Below are positions 1 to 5,937 of a stretch of 7,305 nt of DNA, piece after piece. The notes under the pieces were generated by a model. It was given only the letters and a program-made list of their open reading frames with translations. It searched no databases and was not told the origin of the DNA. The DNA comes from an uncultured Oscillospiraceae bacterium (GTDB lineage: Bacteria > Bacillota > Clostridia > Oscillospirales > Oscillospiraceae), in assembly GCA_905233785.1 (NCBI GenBank), contig CAJOCV010000095.1, positions 1-7,305 of the forward strand, given 5' to 3'. Position numbers and translations under genes: made by a program. The stretch's first letter is position 1; each line of letters opens with the position of its first letter.

Positions 1-693
1 CGTCGCGGTGAAAACGCCGCCTTCAAGGGACACACGCAGGGAGGAAGCGTCCTCCGCCAGCGTGGGTCGGATCGCCCAGCAGAGCCTCCAGTCCTCCGCA
101 CCGACGACGCACAGCGTCAGCATGTCGTTTTCGATGGAGATTCTTGTGCGCACGGTTCGCCCGCAAAGCTCCTTCTCAAATTCCGCCCAGCCGCGCCCGA
201 AGCGGACACGGCAAAGACAGCCGTCGTTTGCCGCAAAGAGGCTCACCGCGCCCTCCGGCGTCTCTGCCCAGAGGGGCATGGCGCTCTCCACGCTTTTCAT
301 ATCGCTGACCGGATCAACAAGCCGCATTTCCCGCGCGTTATCCAGCCAGAGCGCCCCCACCCCGCATTCGGTCAAGATCGCGCCCAGCCGTCTCCCCACG
401 ATGGGAAGCTGCCACAGCCGGGGCGGCAGGCTGTTTTGCACCGTGAAGACAAAGCAATCGTCCTGCCAGGCATGGTCCGGCAAGGCGCGGCTTCGCTCCC
501 TGCTGAGCTTCGGGATCAAAAGCGCGGGCTTTTCGTCTTTCGGCTTGCCCACGACGTAAGCCGCCCTGCTCTCGATCACCTCCGCGGCAGCCAGAGGCGC
601 GAAGTGGACACCGCCCGGGCTGCCCAGCAGAGCCTCCAGCCCAAAGGAGGACAGCTCCCGCCGAAGCTGTGTCTCCAGCGGGCGGCGGTATTC
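1..693 (-). pseudogene. Continuation of the glucan synthase gene in a second frame (GH94 N-terminal region), cut by the window edge
   Basis: The minus strand is open without a stop from the codon at 690-688 to base 1, 230 codons, one base out of phase with the 5' part of the gene. It begins YRRPLETQLRRELSSFGLEA, and LLGSPGGVHFA follows a few residues on. These resemble the beta-sandwich linker of cyclic glucan synthase GH94 regions, where the upstream frame's LLKSCGAEGELVF would be expected to lead. Further on, NSLPPRLWQLPIVGRRLGAI, then TECGVGALWLDNAREMR and DPVSD, match the family pattern 'LPPRPW..., ...ENRL..., DPVSD'. It has no start codon or ribosome binding site of its own. I read it as the same gene after a +1 shift, not a separate protein. 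The GH94 catalytic barrel would lie outside the window. The break may be a real inactivating mutation or a sequencing/assembly error. The DPVSD segment looks a few residues shorter than the usual 'LTPWSNDPVSD'. Confidence 0.85.
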
Positions 694-3600
694 CAAACAC
701 CAGTTCGCCCTCCGCCCCGCAGCTTTTGAGCAGTAAAAAGCGCCGCAAAAGGGCGCTCGCCTCCTTCGCGTCCGCCCGGCAGCAGAGGATCGGCAGCTCG
801 CCCGAAATCGCGTATTGCCAGAGGAGCCGCTTTGGCGCGGCGCCGGACAAGGGCGCGGTCCCGATCGGCAGCAGCGAGAAGGCCGCGCCGATTTCGCCCT
901 GTGCCATGCCGAGGCGCGAGGCGGCGGCGGAGACCATATTGCCTTTTTGATCGTTTTGCAGGATGCGCCCCGCGCCCTCGAAGGCGTCATCGGCGCTTGA
1001 CGAGACGCAGAGGGCGATGCGGCGCGTCTCTACCTTATCCGTCGGAGCGGCAAAAGAGACGCTGAGCGTAAGCTTCGGCGCGTCGAAGCGGCAGCTTGCC
1101 CCCATCACGCAGAGCCATAGCCCCGGGGTGCTTCCTCGCGGGAGCCGGTGCAGCAAAAGCGCCCCGTCCCGCTCTTGCTTTGTGATACCCAGTGACCAGT
1201 AGGCGGGGTGAGCCAGCCAGTCACGCTCCCGACAGAGCCGAAGCGCCAGCGTGAAGCGGAACGACTGCTGCCCGCGGGCGCTGAAAACCCAGCGCTCTCC
1301 CGTCTCACCGGCGGCAGCGGAGAGCCGGAAAACCCTTCCGTCTCCCTCCCAGACGGCCTGATCCTCGGAGAACGACCAGCGCTCGACGGGGAGACCTTCG
1401 GCCTCGTAGATCAGCAGCTCGCCGTATTTTGCGCAAAGCTTTCCGCTGCTCTCCGCCAAAAGATGCCATACGCCGTTGGAGAGCAGACAGGCAGCGCGAT
1501 CCTCCGCGCCGCCGCTTGCCTGCCAGCCCTCGGCGCCTTGCCGGGGCGGGCGCTCCTGCGCGCGGCTCAGCTCCCGCCGCAGCACCGCGCCGCCTTCCGG
1601 GACACGCTCCTCCAGCAGCAGACGGAAAGCGCCCATCGCGGGGTCGGAGAGAAAACGGCGCAGGATGCTCCCCTCGCAGAGGGCGTTTGCCGCTGCAAGA
1701 ACGCTCATGCCCACATGATGCGCCATCCAGCAGCGCACGACCTCCCCCTCGTTCCGGCGGCATCGACCGGGCGTGAAATCCACGGCCTCGTAAAAGCCGA
1801 AGCGCCCCCGGACGCCGAAGCGCTCCAGGCGGCGCAGGTTCCTGACCGCCGCCGGGGCGTTTACCGAGAGGGCAAGAAAGCTCGCGTAAGGGGCGATCAC
1901 CAGATCCTCGTCCTGCCCGCGCTTGAGCGCGAGCGCGGCGCAGCCGCTGGCCTTGTAGCGGTAATTGAGCGCCGGGTCGAGAGCGAAAAAGGCGCTCTCG
2001 CTGATGCCCCAGGGTTTGCCCGCGTAAACCTCGCGCCGCTGCGCGTAGAGACAGAAGCGCGCGCTCTCATGCAGCAGGCTTCCCTGTGCGTAAGGCAGAA
2101 ACAGCGCCGGCATCAGATATTCAAACATCGTACCCGTCCAGCTGGCAAGACCGCGAAAGCCGTCCTTCTGGAGCTGGGCGCGGCTCAGGCGCCGCCAGTG
2201 CTTTTTCGGCGCCTCGCCGCGCGCGATTGTGAGATAACTTGTGAGCATGGCCTCGCTTGCCATCAGATCGTACCAGCCGCCGACGCCGCGTTTTTCCGCC
2301 GGGTCATAGGAGATATAGAACAGCCCACGCTTCTCGTCGAAGAGGAGGCGAAAATCCATTGCGCCGCAGAGCGCTTCCACCTCGTCGGCAAGCTCCTTTT
2401 CACCGTAGGCCAGCAGCGCCTGACGCAGCGCGAGAAGCGAGGCGCAGAGGTTGCCGCTGTCCACGGTGGAGAGCATGGCGGGCGGGAGAGGCGTAAGGCT
2501 GCGCGTGTCATACCAGTTATAATAATGACCGGCATAGCGCGGCAGCTCCAGCAGGGTGGAGACGATGCGCCGGATGCTGCCCACGGCGTCTTTCTGCTCC
2601 AGAATGCCGAGATCGACGGCCGCCGCGAAGGACAGCAGACAAAGCCCGATGTTGGTCGGGGAGGTGCGATGGGCAACGCCGACGGGCGGCTGCTCCTGTA
2701 CGTTGTCCGGCGGGAGAAAATGATCCTCCGCCGTACAAAAGTGCAGATAGTAGCGGAAATTCTCTGCCGCGGCCTGAAGCAGGTACGCCCGGTCGGCGGC
2801 AGTGAGCGTGCCCTCCTTCTGTGCCGGCAGGCTCAGCGCCCAGGCGCAGAGCGGCGCGAGCAGCCACACAAGCCCCGCCGAGTGCCCGATGACAAGCGGA
2901 GAGAGGAGCAGAAGCGCAAAGCCCAGCAGCGCCGTCTGCCACAGGGCGAGGATGTGCGAGGCGAGATCGCCGGAGCGCTGTTCAGCCTGCGCGGCGGTCT
3001 GCCATTGCAGCAGGCGCTTGTGGCTCACGCCCATGCGCCAGAGTGCGGTCACCGTCGCCGTAAGGCAGACCCAGGCCTCATACGGCAGCAGCCACAGCCG
3101 CAGAAAGCTCTGTACGATCGCGCCGCCAAGCCCCGTGAGCAGCCTTGCGTAGTGCCGCGGGCGGGGCTTTTCCGCCGGACGCAGCCCGTGCTCGGCGAGC
3201 GCCCGAAGGATACGCCCCGTGAGAGCAAGCAGCGCCGCGAGCGCCGCGACCTTGAGCCCCTGCCCGGGCAGCAAGAAGCCCGCCAGCATAGCCAGCAGCG
3301 TCATCGGCGCGAGCATGCTTCGCCGCAGGCTGTCAAAGAAGCGCCAGCGATCAATTGGGCTGAGCGAGGGAAAAAAGAGGAAGGGGAGATTCTGCCAGTC
3401 GCCCCGCACCCAGCGGTGCAGACGCTTGTAGTAGGGGAGCACCCGACTGGGAAAGGCGTCGGAAAACGAAACGTCGCCCACAAAGCCGCCGCGCAGCAGC
3501 GCGCCCTCCGGCGCGTCATGAGAGAGGATGCGCCCCTCGGGCAGCTGCTTTTCGCTGCAAAGCAGCAGGGAGCGAACGTCGATCAGCCCCTTGCCCGCAA

Positions 3601-5281
3601 AGCCGCCGTGCCCGAAGGCGTCCATATACAGCTCGCCGCACAGACTGCCGTAGGGGTCCGAGCCCCCCTGCCCCGCGAAAACGAGCGCGAAATCCGTGGC
3701 GTTGGCGCTGGCGAGATCGGTGTCCAGCCGGGGATGCAGGATGCCATAGCCCCGCGTGACAATGCCGCGCTCGGCATCCAAAACCGGACGGTTGAGGGGG
3801 TGGAGCATGGCGCCGATCAGTTCTCCCGCCGCGCCGGGGTACAGACGGGTATCGCTGTCGAGCGCGAGTAAGAAGCGCGTCCCGGCCAGCGCGTCCCGGT
3901 CGCCGGTGACGGTGAGGCTCGATGCCCGGTCGGACAAGAGACGGCTTACTTCCAGCAGCGCTCCGCGCTTGCGTTCCCAGCCGCTCCAGCGCTCCCCGTC
4001 AAAGCTGCGCTTGCGGGTAAAGCAGTAAAAGCCGCCGCCATAGCGCCGGTTCAGGCGGTGGATCTCCTCAACGGCCGCAGCCAGAATCGCGGCGTCGCTC
4101 TCCGTCTCCTCGGCGTCAGCCTCCTTGAGATCCGCCAGCAGCCCGAAACGCAGGTTTTCCCCCTCCGCGCGGCAGGCAAAGCGCAGCTCCTCCAGGCGCT
4201 GCGCCGCTTCCCGGGCGCTTTTCTCGTCCGTGAGCAGCGTGGAGACGACGCAGAGCGTCCGCCCCTCGGCGGGAATCCCCTTCGAAAAATCCAGCCGCGG
4301 CAGACGCCGGGGCGGGAGCATGCGCAGCAAAAGCGTGTCGAGAACGCGCTTGCAGAGCTCCGAAACGGGCAGCAAAAGCAGCAGCGCGGCCGTCCCGCTG
4401 TCCAGCGACAGGCCGAGGAAAAGACTCAGCCCTAAGGTCAGCGTGAGATTTGCGCCGATGTACAGCCCCTCGGCAATCGGCTTTGGATCGGGATAGAGAT
4501 AGAAGCCGACGTGCTTTGCCTCGCTCTTGGCGATTTTGATGAGCCTTCGCGCGTATAGATGCTCCTCCATTCCCTCCCGGCGGGCAAGCACTTCGAGCCT
4601 GCGCAGATACTCCTGCCGGCTGTCCGAATCCATTTTCGGAAAGTCACCGCTGGGGTCGGCGGAGAGCACAGCGGCGCTCACATCCGCGCCCTGCAAAAGC
4701 TTTTCCATATCGAGCTGGGAGAAGAGCCGCAGCGTACCGAAGAGCTTTTCCAGGCGTAAGGCGCAGCCTTCCAGATCGGCGGAATAAGCCATCTCCCGGC
4801 ATACGGAAGCGAGCTCCTCCAGACAGACGGCGCGCAGACACGCGGGAAAGAGCAGCAGCTCCGCGCGCCGCAGCACCGTGACGGATTGGAAGCCGTCCAG
4901 ATATTCCCGACAGCGCTCCTCCGTCACCACGCCGAGCCCGGCTCGAAGAAGACTTCTGCACAGAGACAGGAGCATCAGACCTTCCTCGCACAGGCGGAGA
5001 CGCTTTGCCGTACGCAGACTCTGCACACTCTCCAGGTACTCCCGCTTGGCGAGATACCAGTTATCCAGCAGCCACTCGCAGGCGGCGGGCATACGCGATC
5101 CATTCCGGTAACGGCGCTGAACCGCGTCGTGGCAGCGGCGGATCTCCCGCAGCCGCTGGCGCAGGGAACGGGCGGCCGCCTTGCCGCCGGATTGCCCCGT
5201 GGGACGCAGCAAACGCGCGGTAGAGGCAGCATAATCCCGCAGCCGCTCGTCTTCAATGTAAAGGGAGAGATTCTGTTCCAT
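338..5281 (-). CDS. Cyclic beta-1,2-glucan synthase-like protein (GT84, glycoamylase/GH189 and GH94 start), frameshifted near its visible end
   Basis: Large inner-membrane synthase of the NdvB/ChvB/Cgs type. In this family the GT84 part extends a beta-1,2-glucan from UDP-glucose, the glycoamylase-like part cyclises it, and the GH94 part trims chain length. Residues are numbered from the ATG at 5281. An N-terminal helical region includes WLLDNWYLAKREY (70-82). Membrane segments lie at about 276-309. The GT domain follows, with LALDSDT (472-478, metal-binding DxD type), SHDAPEG (587-593) and RWVRGDWQ (623-630). More membrane segments lie at about 659-690, 717-745 and 777-818. The glycoamylase region (about 874-1205) has TSPTNIGL, SWTGTMFEY (1047-1055), PWGISES (1090-1096), GFYEAVD (1162-1168) and MAHHVGMS (1186-1193). 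The GH94 N-terminal part starts near 1267. Residues after about 1530 lose all family resemblance, turn Gly/Arg/Ala-rich and end at an out-of-frame stop, because the reading frame shifts near 690-702. Family members usually have about 2,700-2,900 residues, so the rest lies beyond base 1. Family assignment is firm; the product (cyclic or linear glucan) is inferred. Confidence 0.9.
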   Translation of the reverse strand: MEQNLSLYIEDERLRDYAASTARLLRPTGQSGGKAAARSLRQRLREIRRCHDAVQRRYRNGSRMPAACEWLLDNWYLAKREYLESVQSLRTAKRLRLCEEGLMLLSLCRSLLRAGLGVVTEERCREYLDGFQSVTVLRRAELLLFPACLRAVCLEELASVCREMAYSADLEGCALRLEKLFGTLRLFSQLDMEKLLQGADVSAAVLSADPSGDFPKMDSDSRQEYLRRLEVLARREGMEEHLYARRLIKIAKSEAKHVGFYLYPDPKPIAEGLYIGANLTLTLGLSLFLGLSLDSGTAALLLLLPVSELCKRVLDTLLLRMLPPRRLPRLDFSKGIPAEGRTLCVVSTLLTDEKSAREAAQRLEELRFACRAEGENLRFGLLADLKEADAEETESDAAILAAAVEEIHRLNRRYGGGFYCFTRKRSFDGERWSGWERKRGALLEVSRLLSDRASSLTVTGDRDALAGTRFLLALDSDTRLYPGAAGELIGAMLHPLNRPVLDAERGIVTRGYGILHPRLDTDLASANATDFALVFAGQGGSDPYGSLCGELYMDAFGHGGFAGKGLIDVRSLLLCSEKQLPEGRILSHDAPEGALLRGGFVGDVSFSDAFPSRVLPYYKRLHRWVRGDWQNLPFLFFPSLSPIDRWRFFDSLRRSMLAPMTLLAMLAGFLLPGQGLKVAALAALLALTGRILRALAEHGLRPAEKPRPRHYARLLTGLGGAIVQSFLRLWLLPYEAWVCLTATVTALWRMGVSHKRLLQWQTAAQAEQRSGDLASHILALWQTALLGFALLLLSPLVIGHSAGLVWLLAPLCAWALSLPAQKEGTLTAADRAYLLQAAAENFRYYLHFCTAEDHFLPPDNVQEQPPVGVAHRTSPTNIGLCLLSFAAAVDLGILEQKDAVGSIRRIVSTLLELPRYAGHYYNWYDTRSLTPLPPAMLSTVDSGNLCASLLALRQALLAYGEKELADEVEALCGAMDFRLLFDEKRGLFYISYDPAEKRGVGGWYDLMASEAMLTSYLTIARGEAPKKHWRRLSRAQLQKDGFRGLASWTGTMFEYLMPALFLPYAQGSLLHESARFCLYAQRREVYAGKPWGISESAFFALDPALNYRYKASGCAALALKRGQDEDLVIAPYASFLALSVNAPAAVRNLRRLERFGVRGRFGFYEAVDFTPGRCRRNEGEVVRCWMAHHVGMSVLAAANALCEGSILRRFLSDPAMGAFRLLLEERVPEGGAVLRRELSRAQERPPRQGAEGWQASGGAEDRAACLLSNGVWHLLAESSGKLCAKYGELLIYEAEGLPVERWSFSEDQAVWEGDGRVFRLSAAAGETGERWVFSARGQQSFRFTLALRLCRERDWLAHPAYWSLGITKQERDGALLLHRLPRGSTPGLWLCVMGASCRFDAPKLTLSVSFAAPTDKVETRRIALCVSSSADDAFEGAGRILQNDQKGNMVSAAASRLGMAQGEIGAAFSLLPIGTAPLSGAAPKRLLWQYAISGELPILCCRADAKEASALLRRFLLLKSCGAEGELVFGIPPPAGDTASAGAVLLWAGGSAGQPGRCPLRASGCRGGDREQGGLRRGQAERRKARAFDPEAQQGAKPRLAGPCLAGRLLCLHGAKQPAAPAVAASHRGETAGRDLDRMRGGGALAG
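690..702 (-). other. Apparent +1 frameshift site in the glucan synthase gene
   Basis: On the minus strand the first frame reads ctg gtg ttt gga (L V F G), and the homologous reading resumes at tac cgc cgc ccg ctg (Y R R P L) after one extra base. Dropping one G from the GGAA at 694-691 gives ctg gtg ttt gaa tac, i.e. ELVFEYRRPLET, a smooth join. No long homopolymer, slippery heptamer or nearby in-frame stop suggests programmed frameshifting. The exact base cannot be fixed from one sequence. The window in which both frames are plausible is about 690-720. Confidence 0.8.
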
Positions 5282-5287
5282 GGCGAT

Positions 5288-5293
5288 CTCCTT
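5288..5293 (-). promoter_or_regulatory. Ribosome binding site of the glucan synthase gene
   Basis: The minus strand reads AAGGAG six bases before the ATG at 5281-5279. This fixes the start at MEQNLSLYIE. A TTG nine codons further upstream, at 5308, is also in frame but has no comparable Shine-Dalgarno sequence, and starting there would put this one inside the coding region. Confidence 0.8.
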
Positions 5294-5332
5294 GTATAAA
5301 ATGGTCAAATCCTATTTTTGACAGGAAAGGGG

Positions 5333-5341
5333 ATTTTATAC
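5333..5341 (-). promoter_or_regulatory. Possible -10 element for the glucan synthase gene
   Basis: The minus strand reads GTATAAAAT here, about 50 bases before the start codon, which is a sensible place for a -10 box. No good -35 hexamer lies 16-18 bases upstream. That stretch falls inside the AT-rich heptamer array of the neighbouring repeat (ACTTTT/TTCACT-like sequences). If this promoter is real, insertion of the repeat has supplied or replaced its -35 region. This is a tentative call on the -10 match and position only. Confidence 0.3.
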
Positions 5342-5350
5342 TTGCGGGAA

Positions 5351-5469
5351 AATAGTGAAAAGTGAATAGTGAAAAGTGAAAAGATATGGTGTCGCTTCGC
5401 GACGATTACAATAAGTCCCCGAAGGGGACACCATAACTATTCACTATTCACTATTCTCTATTCACTTTG
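5351..5469. repeat. MITE-like or REP-like inverted-repeat element with heptamer arrays and a folded core
   Basis: The left arm (5351-5393) holds five 7-base units AATAGTG, AAAAGTG, AATAGTG, AAAAGTG, AAAAGAT, then TATGGTGTC. The right arm (5427-5469) is its inverted counterpart: GACACCATA, three ACTATTC units, TCTATTC and a degenerate unit. By hand about 36 of 43 positions match between the arms. The core carries two perfect minihairpins, GTCGC-TTC-GCGAC (5391-5403) and GTCCCC-GAA-GGGGAC (5415-5429). These are joined by GATTACAATAA and enclosed by TATGGT (5385-5390) pairing with ACCATA (5430-5435). No coding sequence is present. The form suggests a non-autonomous mobile or intergenic palindromic element that occurs in many copies in its genome. 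Copy number cannot be judged from one window, and no clear target-site duplication is seen. Confidence 0.7.
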
Positions 5470-5505
5470 CAGCAGCGCCGATCAATGATCGGCGCTGCTG
5501 CAAAG
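5465..5505. repeat. Perfect 19-bp inverted repeat immediately upstream of the ylxM promoter
   Basis: The left arm at 5465-5483 begins CTTTGCAGCAGCGCC and ends GATC. Its exact complement occupies 5487-5505, with a three-base AAT loop. On neither strand is the hairpin followed by a T-tract. On the plus strand it is followed by AAAAAA, and the T-run lies before it on the minus strand. It therefore does not look like a normal intrinsic terminator in either direction. It ends 9 bases before the -35 box of ylxM, so it could be an operator, a boundary of the adjacent repeat element (it shares CTTTG at 5465-5469), or a relic structure. Confidence 0.75.
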
Positions 5506-5514
5506 AAAAAACAC

Positions 5515-5543
5515 TTGACAGACGGCGAAAAGATGTGTATACT
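5515..5543 (+). promoter_or_regulatory. Strong housekeeping sigma promoter of the ylxM-ffh operon
   Basis: TTGACA at 5515-5520 and TATACT at 5538-5543 are separated by 17 bases. The -35 matches consensus fully and the -10 matches at five of six positions. An A-run at 5505-5511 precedes the -35. Transcription would start near 5550, giving a leader of about 30 bases before the ylxM ATG. The strength suits a constitutively expressed SRP operon. Confidence 0.85.
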
Positions 5544-5565
5544 CTGTGAAGCTGCAAAACTTGAC

Positions 5566-5571
5566 AGGAGG
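5566..5571 (+). promoter_or_regulatory. Ribosome binding site of ylxM
   Basis: AGGAGG lies eight bases before the ATG at 5580. It selects this Met over the in-frame Met codons at residues 7 and 10, which have no Shine-Dalgarno sequence. Confidence 0.85.
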
Positions 5572-5579
5572 GATGCCGA

Positions 5580-5927
5580 ATGCGGGAGGATCGGCTGATG
5601 CAGTCGATGCTGCTGGATTTTTACGGCGAGCTTCTGACCGAGAAACAGCGTGAGTGCTATGATCTGCACTTTAACGAGGATCTGTCTCTCTCCGAGATCG
5701 CGGAGCAGAGCGGCATTTCCCGTCAGGGCGTGTGGGACAACATCCGCCGGGCGGAGGCCTCCCTGCGCCAGATCGAGGAAAAGACCGGGCTGATCCGCCG
5801 CTTCACCCAGAACCAGAAGGCGCAGGAGCGCCTGCGGGACAAGCTCGAAGCCCTGCGCGTACGCTGCGAGGGGGAGAGCCGGGTACTGGCGGAGGAGGCG
5901 TTGGAGCTGCTGGACAGCTTCGCATGA
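5580..5927 (+). CDS. ylxM: YlxM/p13-family helix-turn-helix protein (UPF0122), SRP-associated
   Basis: Small (115 residues) cytoplasmic protein of the YlxM family, encoded next to ffh in most Firmicutes and believed to modulate the signal recognition particle. In Streptococcus it has been linked to SRP RNA and Ffh function. Residues 10-60 hold the family signature: MLLDFYGELLTEKQRECYDL, followed by a sigma-70-region-4-like helix-turn-helix, LSLSEIAEQSGISRQGVWDN (35-54). The rest (55-115) is a charged, probably helical tail. Length is normal for the family (about 105-120). Its stop at 5925-5927 lies 10 bases before the ffh start, and the ffh Shine-Dalgarno overlaps this stop, so the two are very likely co-transcribed and translationally coupled. 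In many relatives ftsY stands just upstream; here a divergent glucan synthase gene and a repeat occupy that place. Confidence 0.93.
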   Translation: MREDRLMQSMLLDFYGELLTEKQRECYDLHFNEDLSLSEIAEQSGISRQGVWDNIRRAEASLRQIEEKTGLIRRFTQNQKAQERLRDKLEALRVRCEGESRVLAEEALELLDSFA

Positions 5928-5930
5928 GGA
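5927..5930 (+). promoter_or_regulatory. Ribosome binding site of ffh, overlapping the ylxM stop
   Basis: AGGA at 5927-5930, starting on the last base of the ylxM TGA, lies seven bases before the ffh ATG. The overlap favours translational coupling of the two genes. Confidence 0.65.
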
Positions 5931-5937
5931 AATTGCA

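Noticed and set aside
8..559. A 183-codon plus-strand frame at the left edge.
   Set aside because: It lies antisense to the second-frame GH94 continuation, is Ser/Arg-rich and unlike any family, and has no credible ribosome binding site.
338..720. Programmed +1 frameshifting to make two forms of the synthase.
   Set aside because: There is no slippery motif, in-frame stop at the shift point or nearby stimulatory structure that I can see, and the family is not known to use frameshifting. Mutation or sequence error is simpler.
1208..3871. An 887-codon open reading frame on the plus strand, opposite the glucan synthase gene.
   Set aside because: It is in exact antisense codon register with the real gene (triplets share boundaries). 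In GC-rich coding DNA the sense codons TTA, CTA and TCA that would create antisense stops are rare. The translation is Arg/Gln/Ala-rich with no family resemblance, and the sense strand carries clear catalytic motifs.
5351..5469. The heptamer arrays as a CRISPR array or iteron-type replication origin.
   Set aside because: The 7-base units are contiguous without spacers and occur as inverted arms around a folded core. There are no cas or replication initiator genes in the window.
5465..5511. The palindrome plus A-run as an intrinsic terminator.
   Set aside because: The A-run follows the hairpin on the plus strand, so the RNA would carry A and not U there. On the minus strand the T-run comes before the hairpin and the sequence after it is GTGAATAG. 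No gene on either strand would end here.
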